Made by a program: the position numbers and the translations under genes
Notes under the pieces: model-generated
Databases searched by the model: none
Told to the model about the DNA's origin: nothing
Seen by the model: only the letters and a program-made list of their open reading frames with translations
Part shown: in pieces, positions 46,525-58,273 of the stretch
How the letters are laid out: each line of letters starts with the position of its first letter
Numbering within the stretch: position 1 is the stretch's first letter
Source: Sclerotiophoma versabilis
Lineage: Eukaryota > Ascomycota > Dothideomycetes > Pleosporales > Didymellaceae
Length of the DNA: 64,000 bases
Assembly: GCA_012274445.1 (NCBI GenBank)
Contig: JAAROD010000054.1
Location: forward strand, 620,001-684,000
Direction: 5' to 3'

Positions 46525-47100
46525 TTCTGAGAAAAGCTCAGCATTGCCATACTTACATATGCAGATACGCTTGTCACCAGACTCAACCAATTAACGTCTT
46601 CAGCAGACCTGTCATTGCATGTGTCCAGCAGCGCCTCGTTCGGAGGAGAGGCGTTCAACATGCCAATGAGACAAACCATCAGCCTCACCGAGGGATCTGT
46701 CAAGACTGACTTTGCAACATCTTCCACCGTGCCGAAAGTGGGTCCTGGGGACGGCGTCGAGCTATCTCACTACCCGAAAGTCGGCATGACATCGCACGTG
46801 TTTGGAGCCACAGTCATATCGACCAAGCACGACATTGTAGAGCCTCTCCATTATTATTTTATATTTGGAATGCCGAACTCTGGTATAACGGTGCTACAGA
46901 CCTTAAGTCGCAAACACTGTTTTTGGGCCGCACAAAGAAGGCTGTCCGTGATTACAAACAGATCTCAAGTGCACTCAAGACGGCCCCCAAAAATAGGCAC
47001 CACATTTTCTTTCGATCCGATCTTACACACGCGACAAGCGCGTCACTGGCCGGGATTCTGCGTAGGGCTGACGCCTTGCAGAGCTGCGCCGCTCAGCTGA
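46525..47100 (+). pseudogene. Protein-like open frame without start (orphan exon or decayed gene)
   Basis: Open from just after a TGA near 46,522 to the stop at 47,098-47,100, about 190 codons. Composition looks protein-like at first: EKLSIAILTYADTLVTRLNQ, then ASFGGEAFNMPMRQTISLTE, and VELSHYPKVGMTSHVFGATV. The first ATG is internal, so an upstream exon would be needed; an AG at 46,563 (CATATGCAG) could be an acceptor. Upstream there are further protein-like segments in other frames (for example GTAVGMHDVIGAALKFTNTG at about 45,410-45,480 and CSGSIAYATTATCAASVYDS at about 46,245-46,310). I cannot assemble a convincing gene and recognise no family. It could be chance. Confidence 0.2.
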
Positions 47101-47592
47101 ACTTCGTGATTGGCAGATAGACAGTGGTACTAATGCTATATTTGCTCCGTGTCAGCTTGAATGGATGGGTTTAGCGAATTTTTTAAGAGAGGGCTAGATT
47201 TGGTGCCTTTGGTGCTTTTGTGGAGCCTGCGACTGCCCGGTCTGCTTCTGTTACCGAAGAGTGTTCCTTTCCTTGATGGCAAGATTGGCCAATGAGGATC
47301 ATCTGATGCGAGTTACCAGCATGCTGCTCCTCTCTCTGGAGGCTATGGTTGTTAATATACAGGCCCGTCCAAGTGACTTTGCGGAGAACTTGTCAAACAT
47401 CGACGGCGACCGTCAGTCTCAAGACTTCGTGTCGGTAACAACTGGAACAAAATCATCATATAGAACGCGGGACTAGGTGTTTCAGAGCTTCGAATAAATG
47501 AATTCCTAATGTGGAATCCATACTCCTGTAGAGGTCCCTAGCTTAAGCTTCAGACCGATACTCCATCAATTGCAATATGTTGGGAGGCCATA

Positions 47593-50500
47593 TCACCAAG
47601 ACGGTCTTCGAGAGGGCTCTCGATCTCCCTTTCTGCTACTCTTACGCTTTCGAGCGTAATCCATGTTAGAAGAACTACTACCACCGTCTGCTTCACTAAA
47701 CAGTCGACCACCATGATTGCTGCGAAGCCTCCGCGTATGTTCGAACAGGATGTCCGTCTCTCTTTGGCTCATTTCTCGCAGGACAATGATGTAGTTAGGA
47801 TCTGCATCGTGTTCGTACGGGATGTTGTAGTAATGTAGAGTCTCGATGTCAAGATGGTCTTTGTGTACCTTGACATATGTAGGTTGACGGGTGATTCGAA
47901 GAGGGTTCTGAGGTGTCGGCTCCGCAGACTTGCCCTTGTCCGCCGTCTCGGCCTGGAACATGGAGTCGATCTGATGCTCCTCGAAGCCGAATTTTGCGAG
48001 TCGCTCGCGCATGTTTTTCTCAAGCTCTCGCTCCTCCTCGTCACGCTTAGCTTTCTCTGCTGCTTCTTTGTTCGCTTCCTTCCGCGCAAAGTCTTCGTAT
48101 TCTTGTTTTTCCTCTTCATTCAACTTGTTTTGCTTAGATTCAATGCTCAGTAGTAGTTCGTCGAGCTGCTTCTTCGTCATCGTCTTGCCTCTTCCCTGTT
48201 CAACTGGATTTTCCCATGTTGGCTTTGGACTCGTCCTTGCGGCCGCTCCCTCCCGAAGCTCACGCATTAGCTCTTCCCTCTCCCATCTGAGATTCCACTC
48301 CATACGAAGCCGTTCCTCAGCACGACGAATACGTCCCTCCTCATCCTCGCGTTCTTGATTATCCTTGGTGTGATCCAGCTCCAGCCTTTTCCGGACATTG
48401 ATAGCAGGTGCAGCTATCCCTTTTCCTGTGGCGGTAGTCATCCTGTCATTTGGTGATTCTTGCATCTCTTCGTTGGATAACTCGGTTTCTGAGCCAGAGT
48501 TTAGGGCTCCCTGGCTAACTGCGTGGGTGATATCAGGACGATTCGGGTCCATTTCCCGAACGAGACCCCAGTCACTTTGCGTAGGTCGATGCTTTTGAAA
48601 TTTAGACTTTTTGCGAGTTCGGGAGGGTGGGGGACTGACGAATACCTGAGTAACAATAGGCGCTATCTCTTCTTCAGGCTTTGGGTTGATATTAATGGCT
48701 TCCTGTGCTTCATCTTTACGTCTTTCTTCGGTCTTCAATTCGGTCTCTCTAAGACGCAGCTCGGCCCATGACAGCCCAAGCTTCTCTTCGTCGGTATGTC
48801 CGGGTGAAGAGGAAGACTGTTCCGGAAGGCTGGCATCTTGTGTTTGCGAGAGCCGTTCTCTGGTCGCCTGTGGTCGAAGCTCTTCAACATCGCCTTTTGA
48901 ACCCCAGTCTTCTGGGAACTTTCGAGAGCGACTAGGGCTGCTCTCATTGTCCATGCCGGTTGCGTTGTAGATGGTTACATTCGGGGTGACCATATTGCCT
49001 TGGGATTTAGTCCGGTGAAGATCCCTTGTATAGTGCCCTTGAGGATTCGGGAACTGGGATTTGCGATGACCGAGCTGATGATCATCGCGCGATCCAAAAT
49101 CTTGTGGCTGGTACAACTCAAGTTCTGGATCGTCGTTGACAGACTTTCTTTCTGGGACATCCGAATCTGGTGGCCGCGGGTACCACTCGGTTTTGGACAG
49201 GTCGTTTAAGTGGCCTCTTGTAGGTGGTTTCGAACGTAGGTCCGCCTTGATGTTTGCAACTTTCGTCTGTGTTTTCACATCCCGCTCAACACTCCCTTCT
49301 TCAACTATAGCTCGGGCTTCTGCGAGGTGTTTCCTTCCTTGTACTTCCACGACTTGAGCTTCATCTCTAGTAGTCTTGCCATCCTCACTGATGCTTCGCT
49401 CTACAGCCTCATTCATGTAATTCACATTACCTTGTCCAGAGCCAAGTGCTCTCTCTGGCTCATCTTCATGAGTGATACGGGTCCCCTGGTCAGCGATTTC
49501 TCGATCTCCATCCGATACGGTCATGTCGGAGCCGTCGGCTGTAGGAGTAGACAAAGTTTCAAACATCCGCGCTCCTTCAGCGGCTTGAAGAGCTTCTTCT
49601 TGCAGGAACCGGTTCCGCTCGAGGAATTGTTGTTGCTGTGCTTGGATACGTGCCACTAATTCGTGTTCTTTCGTCCGATTTTGAGACGATTCCGCAGAAG
49701 CGTCATTATCATCTTCATACTTGTCCCAGGAATCGCTCTCCACGATGTTATCGCCGGAATCATGATCATGCTGGGAGAGTTGATTTTGTGCTTGTCGGAG
49801 TTCACTCTCCTGCTTGTTTTGCTGTTCGAGGGGCATGAATTGCATCTGGTAGTCTCGCAAAGCATTGATTCGTTGACTCGGATACAGTTCATCTAGCCGT
49901 GGTATGGAATCTGATGCTGTAGGAACAACATCGATATGCTGGTTTAGCGTATCGGTGGACTGATCGGTCCTCTGTTCAATGCGCTCCAAGACGTTTGAAC
50001 GCTCATCTCTCGTGTCGGTACCGTAATCCCGGGATTGATGGCTGTCTTTACCCACTTCTTCTGGTTCTGATACATCACTCGTATCAGTCATCTCTCCATC
50101 TTCTTCCTCTTTACCATCTTCAACATTCGAAAGGGAATCTTGTTCTTCCTCGTCATGATCGTCTTCGGTGTCGTCTAAGTTTGCTGGCAGAGCGAACAAT
50201 GCAAGCTGTTCCTGATGATGACCAAGATGCTTTTGCATTGCATGAAATGTCATGCGTTTATCGCATAATCTGCAAGTCACCATCCCCACCAAGCCTGAAC
50301 TCTTAACAGAAGCTCTCTTAAGGGCATAAAAGATGTCCAATGCCGCAAGATCTTCATGTTCCGACTTGACATGAACTTTGAATTCCGCTTCGGTCTGGAA
50401 GGCCCTATAGCAGCCTTCGATACACTGAAATGTAGAGTAGTGGGCCTCCAGCTCATGCGAGAACCAGGCATGGCGGGAGTCGTAGAGCCGGTCAGCAGTG

Positions 50501-51671
50501 GTACAATCTTCGAATGTACAGCAGTATGGATGTAGGTCTTGGTAAAGATGCCGTCTAGTAAATTCAGTCGCATTCTTCAAATTTCAGCAATGAACTTACT
50601 TCCATGCTGCTGTTGTATGTATAGCTACCAAAGCATAACATAGAGGGCAGTTGTAGTGCTCCTTCTCACGAGCTTCTCTGGGTAAATTCGGGACCCTTAG
50701 GGTGGCATTGACCGATGTCGCATATGATGTCATGGAAGAAGTATCGTCGCCATCATATATCATGTTGAGGCTGTCGGTCCGTTGCAGTCTCGTTGCTTCT
50801 GTTGAGTTCGCCGTGAATTCGGTTCTAGCCGCTTCCAGACCTAGCTTGTCAATGCCCTTTGATAACTTATTGTGATGCACCTCACGGTACGTGAGATATT
50901 GCCTTCTACTGGATATGGCCCGACCAAGTCTTTCGGCCAGATATTGCGGCGCAGCAGGAAATTTGGCTTGAACATGTAACACATCGTGCTGCTCGAAATG
51001 TGATTTGTCTATGCTTCGTGCCTGGCGGTTCGGAGCTGGCTCTCGAATGGCCATCGACAAACGCATAAGAGATGTAATTACCGACTTTGTGCTGGCGTAG
51101 AGCTGCTTCAGCTCGGTGTTGCCCTGCAAGTTGTGGATGCTACCATCGGAGGAGGAGTCAGAATCAGAATCAGAATCAGAATACGTCTCTTCATCCCAAG
51201 GCAGTCGCTCTCCTTCTACGATGGTGATTGCTATCACATTCAGATCCTGCGATCCAGTTCAAGGTAGCATTATACTCACCATTGTTCAGCACCTTTGAGA
51301 GTGACGAGAGCAGATCGTGGATTTCGGCCTTTATTTGAGCAGCGTCTCGAAGTCTATACTCCAGAGAACGGCGGCCTGTGAAGAAAAGTTTCAGCATCAT
51401 ACAAAGTAATCCTTTAGTGAAGTTCATACTAACCCTTCCTGTGAGCAGCAATGTTGCCCGCCCTATAGTGATCAGTTGAGTAACAAGATTGAGGATGGAT
51501 CTCTCACCATAGCTTGAAACGATCGAATTCATCCAATATAGATTCAGCCGCTACCTGATCAGCAAATCGGCTAGGCTTTTGAAGACTTTCTGCAAGGCTG
51601 AGAAAATTACGGGCACAGCCATCGACCGCTGTTGGTATGGGGACGTTATTCGCTTCTGTAGAACTCATCAT
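47593..51671 (-). CDS. acuF-like C2H2 zinc-finger protein with acidic/coiled-coil tail
   Basis: Five exons: 51671-51508, 51461-51433 (29 bases), 51375-51280, 51230-50600 and 50554-47593; 1293 residues. The N-domain (MMSSTEANNVPIPTAVDG, then FDRFKLWAGNIAAHRKGRRSLEYRLRDAAQ) is the helical N-terminus seen in the fungal acuF-like zinc-finger family. DSDSDSDSSSDGS follows. The last intron (45 bases) restores YNCPLCYALVAIHTTAAWKR HLYQDLHPYCC, a finger that is broken if unspliced. Further Cys/His pairs follow: CTFEDC with HAWFSHELEAH, CIEGCYRAF with HVKSEH, and CRLCDKRM with HLGHH (to about residue 420). The remaining 850 residues are Glu/Gln/Arg-rich and mostly disordered or coiled coil. Function is unknown for this expanded family; DNA or protein binding is assumed. 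The exon 4 acceptor is ambiguous (51231 or 51216). Confidence 0.8.
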
Positions 51672-52029
51672 GTCAAAATTCTCCAACAGGGGTCATGGGG
51701 CCTCTGAAAGAGTCGCGCGAAGCTTTAGCAAGGTAAACGCAGGGTTAACGACGTGAAGGTTATCTTCGCGGCAGCGGCACAAATGCATGCATGAATTCTC
51801 AGCCGTGGGGGCTGAAAACCCCGCTTCGCACCTGCCGTTGCATGCATAACTGGCCTTGTCATCTCTCCTGCTCTCGCACACAACGCAACAGCATAGACCA
51901 TTGCGCATGGAGCAAACCATACACAAATTCCAGTTGGAGGATCAAACGGCCGCTCGAAGCTGGAGTATATCCCGGAACTTCACCCCGACTGCGAGCCAAA
52001 GGGCGCAGGCGTAAACCTACCTCAACGTG
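51672..52029. promoter_or_regulatory. Divergent intergenic region between acuF-like and HeLo-like genes
   Basis: 358 bases between divergent ATGs. It contains a short ATGCATGCATGAATTC run near 51,783. No other feature named. Confidence 0.4.
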
Positions 52030-53779
52030 ATGTCCGGTGTCGAAGTCGCAGGTTTGGTCCTTGGCGCTCTGCCATTACTTCTTGCTGGGTTACAGTTCTA
52101 CGCTGAAGGAATCGCTGTAACGAAGCGGTACTGGAAATACCGTGAGGAAGTCAGCAGCCTCCTAGACGGCCTGAGAGCAGAGAACGCTGTCTACCAAAAC
52201 AGCATCGAAACACTGTTGCTTGGGGTTGTCAATACAAAGGACGTAGCGGAGTTTCTCGCAAATCCTGGTGGCGAATTGTGGACGGCGGCAAGTTTTGAAA
52301 GTAAGCTACGGAAGCGCCTCGGTTCAAGTTACGACCCATACCTCAGCACCATCTTGAAACTACGGACCACAGCCGAGAAGTTCAAAGAGAGACTGAAACT
52401 AGGACAAATGGGTCAAGTGAGCAATCGTGCCTTGAGGTTTTGGAGAGAATACTGATGGAGCACAGCCTCAGTTCACCCAGCCGCAAGCCTTTAAAGAACA
52501 CTACAAGCGCCTTAAGTTTAGCCTCAGCAAATCAGACTACACAGATCTGATGACCACAATTCAACATGCAAACACTGTACTGCATCGATTGACTTTTCAA
52601 CGACAACACATCGAGAGTCAGCAACGCGCTGACCGAGTGTCTATTCCAAATTTCAGGAAAATCAACGAACTGGCGCATGGTTTTTTCTCAATCTTGAGCT
52701 CAGGGTGGACTTGCTCTTGCCAAGCAGATCATGCTGTCAGTCTGCGATTAGAGCCTCGAATGGAGGATGTCTCAAGCGAGGATGATGACGATGACAGTGA
52801 GCTCTCGATGCGCGATCCATTCCATGTTCTGTTTCAGTATGGGTACGGTCAGTCTACTGTCTCCAATTTTAGCGTCAACCCGCGGAATTGGGACGAGGCG
52901 GACGTACACGTTATCCGCGAAAGTCCAGCGCCGACTAGTGCAGGCACAGTGTGCGGAATTCATAGTGGCAAGGGTGTCCGATTTGCATCGCAGGCGAAAA
53001 GAGCTGTCAAGGCGGCATTGGAACCTGAACCGAACCTCCAGCCCATAAAAGACTTGTGTTCCGCTATTCGAACCCTCCAGAAACCTCAACGCGATGTCTG
53101 TCTGACACTACTCGAGAATGAGATAGCCAAACAGAAGTACGGTTTGAAGATTTACCCGACCAGACTGCTGCCGCAGGACACCGAGCAATGGTCGGTTCTC
53201 ACTTTGCGGACTGCTCTGCGGCGTGGACGCCGCTTTCCAAAGCGCGACCGTGTACGTTTGGCTGTCATTCTTGCTTCGAGTGTCCTGCAACTTCACGAGA
53301 CACCTTGGCTCACCGACAGTTGGGGGATTGACAATATATACTTTGTGGAGCGACCTGGTTTGACTGCATATGACCAGCCCTTCGTATCACGGGGACTTGA
53401 TGCAAGTACCTCTTCTTTCGGAGAAGTCATACCAAAGCACCTGGGCCGCATGATACAGAATCAGCCTCTGTTTGCGCTTGGAGTTGCACTGATTGAACTA
53501 TGGTATGGAGAATCACTTTTGGAACTCCATGAGGAGGAGGATGGGCCACAAGATCCCACAGATCCACAGGCCAATTTCATCACCAAACTCAACACAGCCT
53601 ACAGGTTGGCTGATGAGCTTGCAGATGATGCTGGCGCGAAGTACAGTGACGCAGTGAGAAGGTGTATACGGTGTGATTTTAGTCTACGAGTTTACAGTCT
53701 TGAGGATGTTCGGCTGCAGAAGGCCGTGTTTCAGGGAGTGGTCGCTCAGCTTAAAGCTACGCAGGACTTCATGGATTGA
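52030..53779 (+). CDS. HeLo-like / DUF7580 protein (possible incompatibility or immunity factor)
   Basis: Exons 52030-52416 and 52466-53779 with a 49-base phase-0 intron; 566 residues. The N-terminus MSGVEVAGLVLGALPLLLAG is the hydrophobic first helix found in HeLo-like and other fungal death-fold domains, then AVTKRYWKYREEVSSLLDGL. A helical region continues to about residue 240. The C-half carries DUF7580 features: VRLAVILASSVLQLHETPWL, WGIDNIYFVE and NQPLFALGVALIELWYGESL. These look like the C-lobe of a degenerate protein kinase; that comparison is my inference. HeLo-type proteins (HET-S family) act in allorecognition cell death by membrane insertion. Whether this one does is not known. 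A short acidic run (SSEDDDDDSELS) lies near residue 240. Confidence 0.78.
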
Positions 53780-54064
53780 GATGATAAAACTTGCTTTGAA
53801 CGCGCAGACATACAATCTCAAAGTGACTGAAAGTCAGATTCTCAAGACGATAGATCCTCATTCACCATTGCAAGTGGAAGACAGTTTTGGAAAGACCTCG
53901 ATTTTGAAAGTGGAAGTATATCACAATACGACCCGTAAGGCTTTCTTTTGGAGCATTCTAAGCCTTACTCCACGCCAACATGATACAACCCTAGTAACGA
54001 TTTCAGGAATCCTCCACTACTGAGATATCTACAAACTCATCTTACTACTCAGCGAGCGAAGCAT
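53780..54064. other. Convergent intergenic region HeLo-like gene / carboxylesterase
   Basis: 285 bases between two 3' ends. Nothing seen beyond presumed 3' UTRs. Confidence 0.35.
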
Positions 54065-55915
54065 TTAGAAAGGTACCTTCGAAGCAATGCTCCTCCAGAA
54101 CTCACATCTCTTCCCTCTTCCATCCTCCCACGTCAACGCGTTAACTACACTGATGTTATTTACAATACCCGGTTCCATGTACTGTGTAACTTGCGCGACC
54201 CCAAGCAGCGTAGCTTGATATGGCACACCACCCGTCGTATTCAAATTCAGCAGCTGACTCGCCCCATCATCCACCCACGCCGGCCACGTCAAGTTACCCA
54301 GTCCCTGCGCACTAGTCGGCTTCGCCGCCTCAACAAACCCGCCCCAGATCTGTCGAAATACGGAAGTAAACTTGGGCGGCTGGTTGGGCGTAGCAGGGCC
54401 AAAAGTCGCAGTCCCATCGCTGGCGTGCAGCGCCACGGGAACGGAATACTGGTAGTGGTAGGAGGTGCGATTATTGCCTGTGAAGGCTGAGTTGAGCCAG
54501 TAAGAGGGGCAGACAAATGTTGCTTCGGCGTAGATGCTGCTTGCGACCTGCTGGGCGGCGGCGGCGGATGAGTTGGCATTCAATGCCGGATAGACGGCGA
54601 GAATGGCAGCGTAATCAGTAGAAGTGAGAGTTGGATATGTGCCTTGTAGCCACTCTAGGACAGTGGCGGTGTTGTTGACTGAAAATGGGATGAAGACTGT
54701 GCCCTCATGTGCATTGTTGCCGGCAAGGATGTGTTCGCCATTTACGCGTTTGGCTTTTAGAGATACGCTGGGGAGGGTGGTAATGAAGCCGGTGTTTGGC
54801 TCTGTGACAGGAAGGAAGGCCACCATGGCCCAGAAACCGGCACCGTTCTCTTTCGCATTTGCGGTTTGTAGTGTTACAGAGTCTTTGCTGCGCAGACAGG
54901 AAAGCGTGTCGGTTGAGTTGGCACATCCAGCGCGCGAAGCAAAACTCTCGTACCTCTGTGTCGGGATCGGAGCATTGAAGTTGTACTGGGGTGGATTGTA
55001 AGGCGAAGCGGCCACAATCTGGTATAGGGTTAACAAAGCATGAGAGTGATCTTCAGAGGTACTTACGCCACTAAATAGTGACGATCCAAGGGTGCCGTTC
55101 TTTGCAATGCTCAAGAGCATCACCCCTCCACCGCCAGCACTTCCGCCTGAGATGGTAACCCTCGAAACATCGCCTCCAAACTGGCCAATGTGGTCTTGTA
55201 CCCATTGCAGAGCAAAAGCCATATCGAGAATGCCAGCATTGAGAACACCATTCTCTTCCACTTCAGCTGAGGAGAGGAAGCCAAATACACCGAGCTCATG
55301 AACGTTAGTCTTAGCCTCAAAGTCAGGATCCTAATCGCTTACCCTGTATTGAATCGTAACTGCCACAAAGCTGTTGTTATTCGCATTGATGATTTCACTC
55401 ATGTCCTGCGTGCCATCCCCAGTAGAATACCCACCTCCATGAATCCAGACAAGTACCGGAAGGTTCCTGCCCTTTTCGACGTTGGGTGCATACACATTGA
55501 GAAAAAGACAATCCTCACTGCCAGATGGTGACGGCGGGGTAGGTAAGGGTGCGGGCAATGCCTGAGGACATCCTGGTGCGAAAACGGTAGCTTTCACGGT
55601 GCCATTGCGAGATACAGCTGGTGCTGTCGGGGCTCGCCAACGAAGTTCACCAGTAGGAGGTGCGGCGTAACGGATGCTATGAGGCGGTGGTCAGTGTGAT
55701 GTTTATTATACGAGGAATCTTGTCCCATATATCGTGGAATCGACGTACCCTTTCCAGACATTGAGCTGTGTAGTGGAATTGTGAACTCCTTTGTAGATGT
55801 CATAACCCAGGTCAATGGATAGATCCTGTGCGTTGAGGAGCGGTGTTGCCAGTGCTGTTGGTCCACCAAGCAAGCAAAGTGCTGCAGTTGCAAAAGCTCG
55901 ATACATGGAAGCCAT
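54065..55915 (-). CDS. Secreted type-B carboxylesterase
   Basis: Exons 55915-55749, 55676-55343, 55294-55067 and 55018-54065; 560 residues. The introns are 72, 48 and 48 bases. The start is the ATG at 55915 (MASMYRAFATAALCLLGGPTALA, a signal peptide); the longer frame starts at a TTG. Splice 1 restores GIRYAAPPTGELRWRAP. The oxyanion loop is WIHGGGYSTGDG. The nucleophile elbow is TISGGSAGGGG, with Gly where most relatives have Glu (GESAGG). The other triad candidates are the Glu in NNAHEGTVF and the His in VALHASDG. Six or more N-glycosylation sequons. Substrates of this fungal group vary (lipids, esters, feruloyl groups) and cannot be told. The third intron is a multiple of three without stops, so its retention would add 16 residues. 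Confidence 0.88.
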
Positions 55916-56929
55916 CTGAGCGGTATTGTTTGATCGGGGTAAGTTGTACAATGACCGCGGCTATGCAGGTATTCATATCCCGTTATTGGTCTTGAACGAT
56001 TCCAGATCCCTTCCATCATAACCATAGTTTTTTGACGTAGACTTACGTGGCTAGGCGCAACCGTGGCAAACAAAGGTCATGACCTGTGGTACATCGTACT
56101 ATAATAGCTCTGGTCGGCTAGGCTGGACTTGGGTACGGAACTGTCGAGCTTGGCGCGTGTAACTGCTGCGAAGACCGAGGTATATCATATCCATGCTACT
56201 TGCATATGTGAGTGCGCACCATCGTGGCTCCTTTTCTTGAGCAATAGAACCTTAACTGATCAGTTCACACTGCTGTTCACGTACGAGTCTCAACGTTTGC
56301 CAGATTCGGACTTATCGTGAGCTGTGTGCTGCTCGTTTTACTCAACAGTAGTGCCGAGGCCGGGCCGCCGAGTGGACTTGAGACTCGAGGTCGCTTTCTC
56401 CCTATAGAAAATGGTCACTAAGACTGCGTAGGTGACTATGTTAAAGTTAATACCCGTAACATTGACTTCAAAACTCTCTATATTAGCTAATTCTCAGAAT
56501 ACTAGTGCTGACCCCAAGAAACCTTGAAGTTAAGTATAAAGGGGAGTTTTAGTATTTCTGGCTAAGATGCCAGACCTTTCTTGATGCGGGTGTCTTCCTA
56601 ATTGGACGAGTAGGTGTCCGTAGCGAGTATTGGTAGTTAGTATGCATCAGCCGTTTTAGCGTAACCAAGGTGGAGATCGTAGGGAAGCGAGCCAGGCCTC
56701 TAAACGAGAACGAGAACCCGTACAAGAACGAGAACGAGAACCCGTACAAGAACGAGAACGACGATCAGAAGGGGAACTGGAAACTAGAACAAGAAAAACG
56801 TGGAAAGCTTATGGGGTACTGTAATATGTGTGGGCGTATTTTTGTCCGTGCCTTGCAAGTCTATTATCCGTTACCGCACAATAGGAACTCTTCCGCTGTC
56901 ATTTTCAGCTGGCCATCGCTGCACCTTGA
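55916..56929. other. Gene-poor stretch between carboxylesterase and rhodopsin-like gene
   Basis: About 1 kb. The carboxylesterase promoter lies at its left end. The part 56,400-56,560 is AT-rich. A short tandem repeat lies at 56,703-56,763 (separate entry). No transposase or terminal repeat recognised. Confidence 0.35.
56703..56763. repeat. 24-base tandem repeat, about 2.5 copies
   Basis: Units at 56703-56726 and 56727-56750 are identical, followed by a partial third copy to 56763. Each unit is built of GAGAAC-type hexamers plus CCCGTACAAG. The length is a multiple of three, and the plus frame reads NENENPYK repeats, but the surrounding frame has no proper start. Seen directly. Confidence 0.9.
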
Positions 56930-58273
56930 TCATTTACTTTTCCCGACATGCTGCTCGAGATGTTTTGTGACATATATGTTTTTCACATGATGCTCGCTCT
57001 CCGAAGGCCTCGATACGAACGACTGCGTACGACTAGCACTCGAGTTGCTAGTGAGTTTCTCCTTGTCTTGAACAGATCTCCAGATGCCCTGGCTACCAAG
57101 CTTGTATAACCTGTAGTTGTTGCCGCCCACTGCGGTTGAACCTCTTCGCCTGCTGCTGTTTCGAGTGCCGAAGACAGGAACAATCCTGACGATCAAAGGT
57201 TTGAGTGCCGGTAGTGATGCGCACACGATTGCAAGATTGGCTTCGATAGCACTCCAGTACGCTGTTGGAGCGCTATAGTACGTTGCGTCGTCTTGGTGTT
57301 TATCAAACACACTGAGTGCGTAAACTCGCAGTCCCGAAACGATGCAAACAAACCACCCTACGGTAAGGATGCCGAGGAGCGCAGTCTTTTGCCGTTTTGG
57401 AATCTGCAAATTCCAGATGCCTCGAACTGGGATGACAGCGACCATGAGGTCTGTGAACATGTTTACAGAAGCGTTGACATACCATAACCTGAAGTTCAGT
57501 CAGTATTACGATCGCAGCCAGGATATAAGTATAAATGCCAGCCGAGTGACTAGTCCACCAATCATTTTCGTGCTGATAATAGTACTTACGCCATACGATT
57601 GACACACGTAGCATCTCTATGTTCCATCACCTTCCAGTATGCATCCACTGGAACACAAGAGAATATTGAGGTAAATAGCGTTGTTAGGCCCCACGCACTG
57701 ACGATGACTAGAGCCACATAGACAGGGATGCGCATCTCACGCAGCGTAAAGATTCGGTAGTACTGCAACAATATCGAGATCTTGGTGATTGTAAGACTAA
57801 TATTGTATGTGATGATGCTGAAGTAGAGATACTTGTCCGTGTTAGTCCGATCCAAGTATGAGCTCATCGTGACAAACCTTCAAGCCTTCTGATACACCTT
57901 CCGGGTACGAGACAAATATTGCATGCTTTCCATTACCAGCTTCAACCTCTGAAAGAAGTCAGCTGTGAGCCAGTCGAAAGCTGTCTGGGTTTCTGATACG
58001 TACGAAGTACCTGACAGACCGCTGTCCCAATGGATGTCATCTATGATTACAAATCAACAACTGCTCTTGGGTTGCTAGAACTAGTCATCCTACCATAGAT
58101 ACTGCTATCGTCCAGTCTTCCCATCCAGTACTGTTGTACCTGAACCGCGTGAAAAGCCGAAGGCAGACCGAAATGAATGCCAGTACTGTGAATACAATAA
58201 CAATACGTTTGCACAAAGGACCTTGATCTTCTGCTCTCAACAAATCCAGCTCCTCAGGTGTGAATTGACCCAT
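56930..58273 (-). CDS. Seven-span membrane protein of the fungal rhodopsin-domain (PTH11-related) family
   Basis: Five exons: 58273-58094, 58040-58011 (30 bases), 57946-57878, 57831-57590 and 57488-56930; introns of 46 to 101 bases; 359 residues. It opens with a polar lead (MGQFTPEELDLLRAEDQGP), then span 1 (IVIVFTVLAFISVCLRLFTR). Family landmarks are GWEDWTIAVSM, YLYFSIITYNISLTITKISI after splicing, YYRIF, CVPVDAYW, then the splice-restored RMALWYVNASVNMFTDLMVA and VIPVRGIWNL. The cytoplasmic tail (after LKPLIVRIVP) is Ser/Arg-rich. Members of this group include PTH11-type putative receptors in plant-associated fungi. No CFEM domain is present, so a receptor role is only possible. The acceptor of exon 3 (57947) is the least certain site. 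Confidence 0.8.

Larger units (their letters stand above)
44033..47592. other. Gene-poor 3.5-kb stretch
   Basis: Holds the GRGGYN micro-ORF array at 44.6-44.9 kb (separate entries) and, from 45.2 to 47.1 kb, several protein-like segments in changing frames on the plus strand without a clear start (separate entry). No RNA gene or transposon recognised. Confidence 0.35.
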
